DNA of 64,000 nt, taken from Marinihelvus sp963695135 (GTDB taxonomy: Bacteria; Pseudomonadota; Gammaproteobacteria; Xanthomonadales; SZUA-36). The DNA lies in contig CAVOGA010000001.1 of the NCBI GenBank assembly GCA_963695135.1, positions 1 to 64,000 on the forward strand, given 5' to 3'. The notes under the pieces are model-generated. The model was not told where the DNA came from and searched no databases. It saw only the letters and a list, made by a program, of their open reading frames with translations. Of the stretch, positions 39,263 through 49,119 are shown piece by piece (the stretch's first letter is position 1; each line of letters starts with the position of its first letter). The translations under genes and the position numbers were made by a program.

Positions 39263-40360
39263 ATGAACACACTGAAGATTGAGCTGGGTGAACGCAGTTA
39301 TCCGGTGCTGGTCGGCAACGGCCTCTTGCAGCAAGCGGAGGCCTGGCGGCAGCTGGTTCCCGACACGCCGCTGGTCGTATTTACCAATGACCGGGTTGCA
39401 CCGCTTTACCTGGACACGCTGCTCGCGGCGTTGCCGGGACGCGAGGTCCATACGCTGGTGTTTCCGGACGGGGAGGCAGAGAAGTCCCTGCGCAATTTCG
39501 AGCGGGCGATCGGCTTCCTGGCCGAGCGCGGAATCCGCCGCGATGCCTGCCTGCTGGCGCTCGGTGGCGGGGTGATTGGCGACCTGTGCGGCTTTGTCGC
39601 AGCGAGCTGGATGCGGGGCATCCGCTTCGTGCAGTTTCCCACCACCCTGCTGGCCCAGGTGGACGCCTCGGTCGGGGGCAAAACCGCCATCAACATCCCG
39701 GCGGGCAAGAACCTCGTCGGCGCCTTTCACCAGCCCAGCCTGGTCGTTGCTGATACGGCAACGCTGAAGACCCTGGAGCGGCGCGAGTACCTCGCCGGAC
39801 TCGCCGAGGTGGTCAAGTGCGGTGCGATTCGCGATGCGGAGTTTCTCGACGAACTGGAGGCCGGCAGTGCCGCGCTGCTGGAGGGAGACCCGGATTTCCT
39901 GGTTGGCGTGGTCAGCCGCGCGGTCGCCAACAAGGCCGAAGTCGTCGCGGAAGACGAGTTTGAGGCCGGCGTGCGCGCCACGCTGAACTTCGGCCACAGC
40001 TTCGGGCACGCGATAGAAACCCATACCGGCTACCGCGGCTACCTGCACGGCGAAGCGGTGTCCATCGGCATGGTCATGGCCGCCCGCCTGAGCGAGGCCC
40101 GCGGGCTTTGCCCGGCAGGAACGGCCGATCGATTGGCCGCAATCTTGCAGCGGCTGGATTTACCCGTCACCATTCCCCCTGATATCAAGGCCGGGGACTT
40201 GCTTGGCCTGATGAAACTGGACAAGAAAAACACCTCCCGAACCCGCCGCCTGGTTTTGTTGAAGGCCCTGGGTGAGGCCCTGATTGATACGGACAGTGAC
40301 CAAGATGAGATTCTTCAAGCCATCGAGGCCTGCCGCCAACCCGGAAACCAAGAACTGTGA
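39263..40360 (+). CDS. aroB: 3-Dehydroquinate synthase
   Basis: 365 residues; NAD+- and metal-dependent second step of the shikimate pathway. Motifs: LVVFTNDRVAPLY, ALGGGVIGDLCGFVAASWMR, FPTTLLAQVDASVGGKTAIN, and the metal ligands in LNFGHSFGHAIE and GEAVSIGM. Full length. Its stop overlaps the hemE GTG start. Confidence 0.97.
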   Translation: MNTLKIELGERSYPVLVGNGLLQQAEAWRQLVPDTPLVVFTNDRVAPLYLDTLLAALPGREVHTLVFPDGEAEKSLRNFERAIGFLAERGIRRDACLLALGGGVIGDLCGFVAASWMRGIRFVQFPTTLLAQVDASVGGKTAINIPAGKNLVGAFHQPSLVVADTATLKTLERREYLAGLAEVVKCGAIRDAEFLDELEAGSAALLEGDPDFLVGVVSRAVANKAEVVAEDEFEAGVRATLNFGHSFGHAIETHTGYRGYLHGEAVSIGMVMAARLSEARGLCPAGTADRLAAILQRLDLPVTIPPDIKAGDLLGLMKLDKKNTSRTRRLVLLKALGEALIDTDSDQDEILQAIEACRQPGNQEL

Positions 40361-41421
40361 GTGAATTGAAAAACGATCGCCTGCTGCGCGCGCTGCTGCG
40401 CCAGGACACCGACCGAACCCCCGTGTGGATCATGCGCCAGGCCGGACGCTACCTTCCCGAGTACCTGGCAACGCGGGCCCAGGCGGGCAGCTTCATGGGC
40501 CTGGCGACCAACCCGGAACTGGCCTGCGAGGTCACGCTCCAGCCACTCCGCCGCTTCGACCTGGATGCGGCCATCCTCTTCAGCGACATCCTGACCATCC
40601 CCGACGCGATGGGCCTGGGCCTCTATTTTGTCCAGGGCGAAGGACCGAAGTTTGAGCGCCCGGTGCGCGATGCGGCAGCGATCAATGCGCTTGGCGTGCC
40701 GGACCCGGAAGATTCACTCGGCTACGTGATGGACGCGGTGCGGACCATCCGTCGCGAGCTCGACGGCAAGGTTCCCCTGATCGGCTTCAGCGGCAGCCCC
40801 TGGACCCTGGCGACCTACATGGTCGAGGGCGGCTCCAGCCGCAGCTTCGGGCGCGTCAAAACCATGCTCTACGAGGATCCGAAGACCGCCCACGTGCTGC
40901 TGGACAAGCTCGCACAGTCGGTGACCAGCTATCTGAATGCGCAAATCGAAGCCGGCGCGCAGGCGGTGCAGGTGTTCGACTCCTGGGGCGGGACGCTGGC
41001 CTTTGAAGCCTTCCAGGAATTCTCCCTGCGCTACCTCAAGCAGATTGCCGACGGCGTTAAACGCGAACATGAAGGCAGGCGCATACCGCTGATCCTGTTC
41101 AGCAAGGGCTGCAATACGCAACTCGAAGCGCTCGCCGACACGGGTGCCGATGCACTGGGCCTGGACTGGACCATTTCACTGGCAGAGGCGCGCCGGCGGG
41201 TCGGCGACAAGGTTGCCTTGCAGGGTAACCTGGACCCGGCGATCCTGCTGTCCAACCCGGAGGCCATTCGTCGCCAGGTCGAACTTGCCCTGGAGAGCTA
41301 CGGCCCCGGCAACGGCCACGTGTTCAACCTCGGCCACGGCATTACGCCGGACGTGCCGCCTGAGCACCTGGGCGTGCTGATCGAGCACCTGCACGCCACC
41401 AGCCCCAAGTATCACAAGTAA
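40357..41421 (+). CDS. hemE: Uroporphyrinogen decarboxylase
   Basis: 354 residues; decarboxylates uroporphyrinogen III to coproporphyrinogen III in haem synthesis. Signature 1 is in RTPVWIMRQAGRYLPEY; signature 2-type segment IGFSGSPWTLATYMVEG; C-terminal phrase LGLDWTISLAEARR and FNLGHGITPDVPPE. The GTG at 40357 overlaps the aroB stop by four bases (GTGA). aroK-aroB-hemE is a common gammaproteobacterial order. Confidence 0.97.
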   Translation: MSELKNDRLLRALLRQDTDRTPVWIMRQAGRYLPEYLATRAQAGSFMGLATNPELACEVTLQPLRRFDLDAAILFSDILTIPDAMGLGLYFVQGEGPKFERPVRDAAAINALGVPDPEDSLGYVMDAVRTIRRELDGKVPLIGFSGSPWTLATYMVEGGSSRSFGRVKTMLYEDPKTAHVLLDKLAQSVTSYLNAQIEAGAQAVQVFDSWGGTLAFEAFQEFSLRYLKQIADGVKREHEGRRIPLILFSKGCNTQLEALADTGADALGLDWTISLAEARRRVGDKVALQGNLDPAILLSNPEAIRRQVELALESYGPGNGHVFNLGHGITPDVPPEHLGVLIEHLHATSPKYHK

Positions 41422-41505
41422 TCACCAGTAACCGCTCGTCAGAAACGCGCCATCGGCAGCACCCCGCGCTGAACCCGGCGCGGCACGGGGCCCGTTGCCG
41501 TGACC

Positions 41506-41524
41506 ACCGGCCATTGTGGCCGGT
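41506..41524. repeat. Strong hairpin upstream of the GTPase pair
   Basis: ACCGGCCA-TTG-TGGCCGGT, a perfect 8-bp stem in the 155-base gap after hemE. No T tract, so it is not a clear terminator. Confidence 0.5.
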
Positions 41525-41538
41525 CGTCCCGTCCCCCT

Positions 41539-41552
41539 AGAATCAGGATTCT
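41539..41552. promoter_or_regulatory. Palindrome upstream of the GTPase pair, candidate operator
   Basis: AGAATCAGGATTCT (6-bp arms around AG), 24 bases upstream of the GTG start. Could be an operator; the binding protein is unknown. Confidence 0.3.
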
Positions 41553-41576
41553 TTCCACCGAGGGAGCTTATCGGCA

Positions 41577-43043
41577 GTGTCTGTTCGTCTGCTCATGGCA
41601 GCGGGAATCGTCTTGCTGGCTTTCCTTGCCCTGGCCCTCCTGCTGCTCGCCACGGATACGGCGCTGTCGGTATGGGAGCGGCTGGCCGCTGTCCCGGCCT
41701 GGTTGCGCTATACGTGGATTGCCGGGACAGCCACGCTCACCGGCCTGGCCACGTTGCTGGCCTGGCGCTGGCTGTGGCCGCGGGAAAAGCGGGTCCGGCG
41801 CGCGGAGCCGGTGGCGCTGGACGAGGCATCCCTGCAGGCGCAGCTGGATGACTCCCTGCAGGCGGGGGTGGACACGAGCGCGGCGCTGGCCGAACTGGCG
41901 GAGCAACGCCGGAGAAAATCGGCCGGTGCGCTGTATCTTGCCATTTACGGCGAGGTCAGCACGGGCAAGAGCGCACTGGTGAATGCCTTGCTGCCCGACG
42001 CAAAAGCCCCTTCCGACCCACGGGCGGGCACCACCCTGGCGCTGAACCAGTACCGGTGGACCGGTGCTTCCGGCGACGAGGTGATTCTCACCGACCTGCC
42101 CGGCTTCAACCTGGGTGAAGACGAGCGCGTGCTGGCGGAGGCACGGCGCTCACACCTGGTCATCTTTCTCACCGACGGGGACATCACTGCCAGCCAGTTC
42201 GAAGAGCTTGCGAGGCTGCAGGCTCTCGGCAAACCGCTGATTCTCGCCCTCAACAAGGTTGATCGTTACAGCAAGGCGGAGCTCAACGATATCCGCGAAA
42301 GGCTCGCCAAACAGACCGGTATCGAAAGGCCCAAAATCGTTCCAATCAGGACCGGCGGCCGCGAAGAGGTGGTGCGATTGCTCGCTGACGGGCAGGAGCA
42401 GCGTGAGAGCCGTGAGCGACCTGCGGACATTGAACCGCTGCGGCAGGCCATCCAGGCACAGATAGACCGCGACGCGGCGCTGCTGGACACGCTGCGCGAT
42501 AACGCGGTGCTGCTGATGGCTTCGGAACAGCTCGATGCCGCCCGCCAGGCCCATCGCGCACAACAGGCGGAGGAACTGGTCAGTCGCTATGCAAAACGGG
42601 CCGTGGTGGGCGCGCTGGCCGCCGTGGCCCCCGGCTCGGACCTGGTTATCCAGGGCGCGCTGGCCACCCGCCTGATCCAGGAGCTGTGCGCGCTGTACGA
42701 TGTCTCTGTCAAGGAAGTCGAGATCGAGTCCTTTCTCAAACTCGCCGGCGGCCGCATTCGCAAGATGAGCGCGCTGACCCTGGCGATCACCGGCAACGCG
42801 CTGAAGGCCTTTCCCGGACTTGGCACACTGTCCGGCGGACTGGTTCACGCGGTAGCCTACGGAATGATTTTTGACAGCCTCGGCCGCGCGGCCGCACAAA
42901 CCCTGGCCAGCCGGGGTGAGTTGCGGCCGTTACCGGCCGCGCAGGCTTTTGAGGAACAACTGAATGTCGCTCTGGAAAAAGGTGCGGGACAGTTTGCCCG
43001 GCTGGCGGTCCGGGAATCGACCGGCGGCAAGACTGCCCGATAA
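41577..43043 (+). CDS. Membrane-anchored GTPase with C-terminal DUF697-like region (first of pair)
   Basis: 488 residues. Two N-terminal transmembrane helices (about 5-28 and 45-65) are followed by a G domain with P-loop IYGEVSTGKSALVNAL (near 122-137), G3 LTDLPGFNL and G4 LNKVD. The C-terminal half contains a DUF697-like hydrophobic hairpin region (AVVGALAAVAPGSDLVIQGA). GTPases of this type are related to the YcjX/YcjF and dynamin-like neighbourhood; function is unknown. The GTG at 41577 follows AGGGAG with good spacing. It overlaps the second GTPase gene by 80 bases. Probably inner-membrane bound. Confidence 0.82.
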   Translation: MSVRLLMAAGIVLLAFLALALLLLATDTALSVWERLAAVPAWLRYTWIAGTATLTGLATLLAWRWLWPREKRVRRAEPVALDEASLQAQLDDSLQAGVDTSAALAELAEQRRRKSAGALYLAIYGEVSTGKSALVNALLPDAKAPSDPRAGTTLALNQYRWTGASGDEVILTDLPGFNLGEDERVLAEARRSHLVIFLTDGDITASQFEELARLQALGKPLILALNKVDRYSKAELNDIRERLAKQTGIERPKIVPIRTGGREEVVRLLADGQEQRESRERPADIEPLRQAIQAQIDRDAALLDTLRDNAVLLMASEQLDAARQAHRAQQAEELVSRYAKRAVVGALAAVAPGSDLVIQGALATRLIQELCALYDVSVKEVEIESFLKLAGGRIRKMSALTLAITGNALKAFPGLGTLSGGLVHAVAYGMIFDSLGRAAAQTLASRGELRPLPAAQAFEEQLNVALEKGAGQFARLAVRESTGGKTAR

Positions 43044-44361
43044 CCACCTGCTCGAGGCCAACAGGAACCTCCGGGACCTGCTTGAAGACACCAGCGTGCC
43101 GGCCACGGTGCGCCAGGCGCTGGCGCCCGAGTTCCAGGAAATCGAAGCGCTGGCGGAAAAACTCGAGCGCGAAGAAATTCACATTGCGCTCCTCGGACGC
43201 GTCAGCACCGGCAAATCCTCGCTGGGCAACGCGCTGCTGGGACGTGAGGTATTCAGCACCAGCGCCCTGCATGGCGAGACACGCAGTGGCCAGTCCCAGC
43301 CCTGGCAGACCGTGGCGGCCAGCCACGTGGTGCTGATCGACACGCCGGGTATTGATGAACTCGACGGGGCCAGTCGCGAGCGGCTGGCGCAGGAAGTCGC
43401 GCGTCGCGCCGATGTAATCATCATGGTATGCGACGGCGATCTGACCGATATCGAATTTCGCGCGCTGGAGGAACTGGCGCGCCTTGGCCGTCCCCTGCTC
43501 CTGGTAATGAACAAGTCGGACCGCTATACCCTGGAAGAGCGCGAACTCCTGCTGGAGCGGCTCGAGTCACGTGTTGCCCCGCTGCTGGGCACCGGCCGGG
43601 TGCTGGCGGCGGCAGCCGACCCGCGGCCGGAAACGGTAATACGCGTCGACGCCGCCGGACATGAAGTGGAAAGCCGGCGTGCGCGGTCGCCCGAGGTGCA
43701 TGAACTTCGCGAGCGGCTCTGGCGCCTGCTGGAGAACGAGGGCAAGAGCCTGGCGGCGCTGAATGCCGCCCTGTTCGCCAGTGAACTGGACAGCCGCATC
43801 GCGGAACGGGTGGTGGCCGCGCGCAAGGATATCGCCGACCGGGTCATCCGGAATTACTGTATCGGCAAGGGGCTGGCGGTAGCCGCCAACCCGGTTCCCG
43901 CAGCTGATCTGCTGGCAGCCGCGAGTATTGATGTGGCCATGGTCATTCACCTGGGCAAAATCTACGGCCATTCGCTGTCGCGCCGCGAAGCCTCCCGCCT
44001 GCTTCTTTCCATCGCCGCCCAGTTGCTGGCGCTGATGGGAACTTACTGGGGCGTTAACCTGGTGTCCTCAGCCCTGAAGGGCATCAGCGCCGGGATGACA
44101 ACAATCGTCACGGGCGCCGCCCAGGGCGCCCTGGCCTGGTACGCCACCTACGTGACCGGCAAGGCGGCAGAGGCCTGGTTCTCGCGGGGCAAGAGCTGGG
44201 GACCGGATGGCCCGCGGGCCACGGTGCGCGCCATTCTGGACAGCCTGGACCGGGATTCGATGCTACTGGAGGCGCGGGACGAAATCCTCGCCCGCCTGCG
44301 GGGCGGTAGCGCCCCGGAGCAGGCCGGGCTCGATAAAATCACCGTAAGCCGTCAAGGGTAA
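42964..44361 (+). CDS. GTPase with C-terminal membrane region (second of pair)
   Basis: 465 residues. P-loop LLGRVSTGKSSLGNALLG (near 76-90), G3 LIDTPGIDEL, G4 VMNKSD, and a C-terminal hydrophobic region (LLLSIAAQLLALMGTYWGVN; MTTIVTGAAQGALAWYATYV) resembling DUF697. It lacks the N-terminal membrane helices of its neighbour. The ATG at 42964 has GAGGA 9-13 bases upstream, inside the first gene, supporting the 80-base overlap as real and suggesting coupled 1:1 expression. The two proteins share the order P-loop, G3, G4 and membrane region but little else. Its 3' end overlaps the convergent oxygenase gene by 10 bases. Confidence 0.82.
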   Translation: MSLWKKVRDSLPGWRSGNRPAARLPDNHLLEANRNLRDLLEDTSVPATVRQALAPEFQEIEALAEKLEREEIHIALLGRVSTGKSSLGNALLGREVFSTSALHGETRSGQSQPWQTVAASHVVLIDTPGIDELDGASRERLAQEVARRADVIIMVCDGDLTDIEFRALEELARLGRPLLLVMNKSDRYTLEERELLLERLESRVAPLLGTGRVLAAAADPRPETVIRVDAAGHEVESRRARSPEVHELRERLWRLLENEGKSLAALNAALFASELDSRIAERVVAARKDIADRVIRNYCIGKGLAVAANPVPAADLLAAASIDVAMVIHLGKIYGHSLSRREASRLLLSIAAQLLALMGTYWGVNLVSSALKGISAGMTTIVTGAAQGALAWYATYVTGKAAEAWFSRGKSWGPDGPRATVRAILDSLDRDSMLLEARDEILARLRGGSAPEQAGLDKITVSRQG

Positions 44362-45011
44362 AATTTTCGATCCCGGTCCGAGGAAAGCCAGCAGTTGAAG
44401 GCAACGATGACCCGGGGCTCCTTGCCAAAGTAGGGAAAAACCTCGTGCAAGAGATACGAGGGAAACATCCAGAGTTTGCCCGCCTCGTGCTGAATCTGCA
44501 TGCCACCAAGCGCGAACGGTGGCTTGAGGTTCTGATTACCGGGATCCGAGTACATGTCTGCCGCCTGGCGGGGATCATAAAACCGCACCGTTCCCTCGCG
44601 ACCATCCTTGCCCGGAGTGCCGGGATCAACGCAGAAAATGCCCGACCAACTCGCATTGGGATGATTGTGCGTACCCTGAAACCCGCCCGCGCGGGTGATG
44701 TGGTACCAGGCGTGATATTCGAACTTCAAAATATCCATCATGCGCTGGTCGTAACCGTTGAGCTGTGCCACGGTCCGCGCCACCATGCGGTGGATGAACT
44801 CGATCATGGGCTGCAGCTCTTTGTCTTTCCAGTAAAAGAGATCAAAGCGGCTTTCATAGACCGGTCCAAACTGGGCATCCCGCTCCAGGTCGTCCCGGTG
44901 CGCCGCATCTTCGCGGGCCAGGAAAAATGCCTTCAACTCCGGACACAGGGCGCCCGGGTCCGGGTAACGACATTCAATTAGGGGCACAGCATAAAGCTGG
45001 TGAATCTGCAT
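44352..45011 (-). CDS. Putative 2OG-Fe(II) oxygenase (TIGR02466-like)
   Basis: 219 residues of the prolyl-hydroxylase-like putative 2OG-Fe(II) oxygenase family. Metal and cosubstrate motifs appear as QGTHNHPNASWSGIFCVDPG, then KLWMFPSYLLHEVFPYFG with the second His, and an Arg in EPRVIVAFN for 2-oxoglutarate. Cytoplasmic; the substrate is unknown. It is convergent with the GTPase pair and has its own upstream region. Several such oxygenases occur near TPR proteins in this lineage, but here none is adjacent. Confidence 0.85.
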   Translation of the reverse strand: MQIHQLYAVPLIECRYPDPGALCPELKAFFLAREDAAHRDDLERDAQFGPVYESRFDLFYWKDKELQPMIEFIHRMVARTVAQLNGYDQRMMDILKFEYHAWYHITRAGGFQGTHNHPNASWSGIFCVDPGTPGKDGREGTVRFYDPRQAADMYSDPGNQNLKPPFALGGMQIQHEAGKLWMFPSYLLHEVFPYFGKEPRVIVAFNCWLSSDRDRKFYP

Positions 45012-45112
45012 GGGCCGCTCCTGCCTTTCCGTATTGGCCTATTTTTACATGAAAGCCGGCAGGCCACGGCAAGCAGAAATGCCATGACTTGCAAAAATTG
45101 ACCGCCCAAAAG

Positions 45113-45138
45113 AAAAGGCCCGCCGAAGCGGGCCTTTT
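45113..45138. terminator. Rho-independent terminator (bidirectional)
   Basis: AAAAGGCCCGC-CGAA-GCGGGCCTTTT, an 11-bp perfect stem 22 bases beyond the stop of the TonB-dependent receptor. Confidence 0.92.
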
Positions 45139-45160
45139 CATCAGCAGTGCTGATGCCAGA

Positions 45161-47949
45161 TCAGAAGTTCTGACGGTAACGAGCGTAGACAATACGTCCC
45201 TGTGCAGACGTGTTGTACAGGCTTCTGTCCAGCGGCTGCCAGCCGTAGACGATACCGTTCAGAGGACCGGTTTCGTCAAAGCAGTTGTTACAGCCAACCG
45301 AGATCTGACCGTCCCAGGGCGCATTCCAGCCGGCCTGCAGGCCGTTGTAGAACGTAGCGCCGTTGGTCAGCAGTGAAGCACCGGGCTCATCACAACTCGT
45401 TGAGCTCAGGCCGTCGACCGTGCAGAACTGGTCAGCAGCGCCGTTTTCGCCGATCCACTCGAGGTTCCAGGCAGCAAACCAGTCGCCCAGCGCCCAGCTA
45501 ACCTGCGCGGTAGCGCGGCTTTCCGGGAAACCGAACTGGTCCAGCTGTTCTACGAAGCCGTCACCCGGGGTCTGTTCCTGGTCGAAGTTCAGAACCTGGG
45601 TGAAGTCACCCCGGAAGCTGAACATACCAATGGAATCGGTGGTCAGGTTGTACTGGACGCCGAAGTCGATACCATCGGTTTCCACACCGGACAGGTTCTG
45701 GATCTGCAAGCCCACGAAATCAACCGTACCGTCCGGGTTACGGACAACCGTGTTCGGCAGAGCCGTCGAATTCCAGGTTGAACTGGTTCTGCAGGGTAAT
45801 GTTGGCGATCTGGTTGGTAAACTCGGTGTTGTAGTAGGTCACCTCAAAGGCCAGGTCATCCGTGGCGTTCCACACGACACCCGCGGTGTAGCTGGTGGAC
45901 TCTTCAGGCTCAAGCAACGGGTTACCGCCGATAAACGCCCGGTACTGGGCAGAGTTACAGGAAGACACGCCGTTTGCGCAACCAACCCGGTCAATCGCCG
46001 GCGGGAAGCGACTCGGCGACGTTACCGTAGAGTTCCTGCATGTTCGGCGCACGGAAACCGGTTCCGTAGGTGGCGCGCAGCAGCAGGCTGTCAGTCGGAC
46101 GCCACTGGATACCCACTTGCGGGTTCCAGGTGGTGCCGAAGTCCGAGTAATCGTCGTAGCGGAGCGCCAGGCCGATTTCAACGCTGGACAGGACCGGAAT
46201 CAACGTTTCTGCGTAGAACGACAGCACATCACGGCCTACCCCGCTGATGTTGTCACCACCAGACGTACCGGCGATGATCAGACGGTTGGCTTCCGGGTCG
46301 TTCTGCTGATTGAAGGACATGTCCCAGTACTCAAAACCGAGTACCAGGGGCACCGGACCGGCATTCATCTGGAACATATCGAAGCTCATGGAGCCATCGA
46401 AGGTGCTCGTGGTGGTGTCGGCCTGGAAAATACCGGTGTGGTTGAACAGCTGCAGTGTTTCGGTGGTTTGGGCATCCCATTCATCGAACGGCAGACCCTG
46501 GACGTTGAACAGGTCAAGAATGCCGGCATCAATCGCATTCTGGATCTCAACCTTGTTCGCCAGGTTGTAGCCGAGCGACTGCGTGCGGGCACGCTGGTAC
46601 TCGTAGCCCAGGTTCCAGTCAGTACCACCGAGCCAGTCGTTGGTGCCCTCGAAACCGGCGAACAACGTTGCCTGGTCGTTGGTCGTGTAGCTCGTGCGCG
46701 GACCGTTGGCCACGGTACGCAGGAACACGGCAACGCCACCCCGGTCTGCCTCGGTAAAGGTGTACGGGTTGCCGCCGTTCAGGCCGGGATCCGTATACGT
46801 GTTGCCGATAAACAGGTTGATCGGGTTGTTGGGGTTATCGGCCGGATAGAACGGAACCGGCTCGGTAACGGGCGCGCCGGCAAACTGCGACGTGAGCTCG
46901 TTCTGGGTAACCAGTGCGGTGGTCACGAACTGCGTGTTGTTGGTGACGTCGAAGCTCGCATCCAGGAACACGCTGGTACGCTCATACGCCGGAATCGCAA
47001 TCGTGTCGGCAGCGAAGTTGTAGCCGCAACGCGCGCTGAAAGTCTGGTCCGAGCCGGCGACGAAGCCGCCGAAGTCCCAGCGATAGCTGTTCGGGAACTC
47101 GCTTGACTCACCGACGTTGCTCGGGCAGCGCGGGTCAACAAAGTTCAGCCCTGCGGACGCACCGGAGGTGAGCTGACCGCTACCCGGGAAACCGAAGCTT
47201 GAAATGTTATCAACGCCCGGCGCGACCGCGTTGGCGAAGTCCGGAATGTCCGCGTCAAAGATCGGCGTGCGCTGGGAGTGCTGAATGGCGAAGGTCACGT
47301 TGCCGGACTCGCCGCTCATGCCGCCGGAGACGGAAAAGTCATTAACCTCGCCGCCCTCGTAGGTGGAGTCAGCATACTGGTAGCTGAAGGTCGCGCCTTC
47401 GAGGTCTGAGCGGGTGATGATGTTGATTACACCGGCGATGGCATCGGAACCGTAAATGGCCGAGGCGCCGTCACGCAGAATTTCCACGCGCTCAACGATG
47501 TCCAGCGGAATCGTGTTGAGGTTTACTGCTTCCGCACCGCCACCCGGCTCGCGCGAGAAGCGACGGCCGTTGAGCAGAATCAGCGTACGCTGTGCGCCAA
47601 GTCCGCGCAGGCTTACCTCGGAGGTGCCATCCGCGCCGTTACCGAATCCGGACTGTTCGACAAATGAGCCGAAGCTGTTGAACGGCGTTGAGCGAAGCAG
47701 GTCGGCGACCGTGGTGAAACCGGTGAGGTCGATCTCTTCGCGGGTAATGGTGGTGATCGGCTGGGCGCCCTCGATGTCCACGCGCTTAATACGTGAACCG
47801 GTTACCTGGACGCGGTCCAGTTCGACGCCATCTTCAGCGTCCTGGTCCTGCGCGAAGGCCACGCCGGAGGCCAGTGCCATGCTTGCAGCGGCACCGGCGC
47901 AGAGGGTCGTGCTGATCGCCTGCGACAGTGGATTACGGTTGAATTTCAT
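45161..47949 (-). CDS. TonB-dependent outer-membrane receptor
   Basis: About 929 codons. A signal peptide ends at ASGVAFAQD. The plug domain (about residues 45-180) shows VQVTGSRIKRVDIEGAQPIT, SLRGLGAQRTLILLNGRRFS and DGASAIYGSDAIAGVINIIT. A 22-strand-type barrel ends in GRIVYARYRQNF with the terminal Phe needed for outer-membrane insertion. Energised by TonB-ExbB-ExbD, substrate unknown. Architecture resembles receptors of carbohydrate- or peptide-using bacteria rather than siderophore receptors. Frame changes near 46003 and 45763 split the barrel, with conserved phrases continuing. A candidate promoter lies at 48064-48091 and a terminator follows the stop. Confidence 0.92.
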
Positions 47950-48063
47950 CTCGTTTAGTCTCCCAAATTGACTTTGGTGTGTTTGGTTACAGACCGGGAT
48001 CAGCCGTCCAGTCGCTGTATGGATGCACAGCCACCGGGGGCATTAAATCCCAACTCGTCGCAC

Positions 48064-48091
48064 ATAGTAGCGAAAACTCAAGAGAATGCAA
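48064..48091 (-). promoter_or_regulatory. Candidate sigma-70 promoter of the TonB-dependent receptor
   Basis: Minus-strand TTGCAT, 16-base spacer, TACTAT, giving a leader of about 108 bases. It lies in the 300-base gap 47950-48249; apart from this and the hairpin at 48171 I see nothing else there. Confidence 0.55.
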
Positions 48092-48170
48092 AGCGTTCGT
48101 TAATGGATTGTTAAGTGGGCTGCAGCCCCTGTGCCTGCTTGCAATGCGCAAGGAGCCGGGTACACAGCAA

Positions 48171-48192
48171 GCCGGTCGCGAACGCGACCGGC
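48171..48192. repeat. Strong hairpin downstream of the ECF operon
   Basis: GCCGGTCGC-GAAC-GCGACCGGC, 9-bp perfect stem beyond the DUF4097 stop. It could end that transcript although no T tract follows. Confidence 0.5.
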
Positions 48193-48249
48193 GCAGGCCG
48201 AAAGAAGCAAGAAGTACCTTAAATTACTGTTACTTAAGCGGTAATCCTA

Positions 48250-49119
48250 TTAATCTTTCTTAAATCGGACGTCACCGCTGAAATTTTCAACGCGAATCGT
48301 CGCGCTACCATCCCCGGCCTTGTGGTCCAGGCGCATGCCCGGGCCGTTCTTTTCCTTTTGCGGTGAGCCGAAGTCACTGCGTACATCGCCGCTGAAAGTC
48401 TGCGCGCGAAAACTCCCTTGCTGATCCGCGGGGAGATTCAGAATAACGTCACCGCTCATGCTCTCAACCGAGAGCCTGCCGCCATTGGCAACGGACAGGG
48501 AGAGCTCCAGCGTGCCTGAAACGGACTCGAAGCGGCCAAGACTGAATTCGCCGCCCCGCACATCCGCATCGCCGGACACCAGGCTGACTTCCAGCTCACC
48601 ACTGAGTCCGTCGAGCTCGATGTCGCCGGAAACCGAATCCACCGAGGTGCGCAGCGCAGAGCCGCGAAACCTGACATCTCCGCTGACGGAGGTGAGCTCC
48701 ACCCGCTGGGATTCAGCACGGACATCAACGTCACCACTGACCGTCTCGGCGGCAATGAACTCGCCCGCGCTGCCGGTAACCGACAAATCGGCGCTGACCC
48801 CGGTCAGCTCAAGACTGGCGCCAACGGGCACGCGCAGGAAAAGATCCGAGTCCTCCGGGCTGTTGAACCAGCCGCCGCTGTCAGCCTCTACCTTGATCGT
48901 CAGCTGATCGCCGGAGCGCTCAAAGACCAGCTCCGACTCGCTGCCCAGTTGCCCGGTCAGTTCAACCTCGTTGCGGTCCCAGGTGCTGACCTCGATGCGA
49001 CCGGTAATATTGGTGACCTCGACCCGGCCATCTGCGGCAAAATCGGTACGTTCGTTGATTGCTTCACCGGCGAGCGCAAGTCCCGGTACAAGGGCAAACA
49101 AAACCATAGCGCGTTTCAT
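48250..49119 (-). CDS. DUF4097 family secreted beta-repeat protein
   Basis: 289 residues with a signal peptide (MVLFALVPGLALAG). The mature part consists of repeated short beta units with the phrase SVSGDV or close variants (TVSGDVDVRAES, SVSGDIELDGLS, SMSGDVILNLPA, TFSGDVRSDFGS, NFSGDVRFKKD), typical of DUF4097 (bactofilin/LiaG-like parallel beta structure). Periplasmic or envelope-associated; function unknown. Its ATG overlaps the stop of the upstream membrane-protein gene (TGATG), giving an ECF sigma / membrane protein / DUF4097 operon. Confidence 0.88.
   Translation of the reverse strand: MKRAMVLFALVPGLALAGEAINERTDFAADGRVEVTNITGRIEVSTWDRNEVELTGQLGSESELVFERSGDQLTIKVEADSGGWFNSPEDSDLFLRVPVGASLELTGVSADLSVTGSAGEFIAAETVSGDVDVRAESQRVELTSVSGDVRFRGSALRTSVDSVSGDIELDGLSGELEVSLVSGDADVRGGEFSLGRFESVSGTLELSLSVANGGRLSVESMSGDVILNLPADQQGSFRAQTFSGDVRSDFGSPQKEKNGPGMRLDHKAGDGSATIRVENFSGDVRFKKD

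Noticed and set aside
45895..47106. 403-codon open frame antisense to the TonB-dependent receptor
   Set aside because: The sense strand carries plug and barrel motifs; the antisense protein has no recognisable content.
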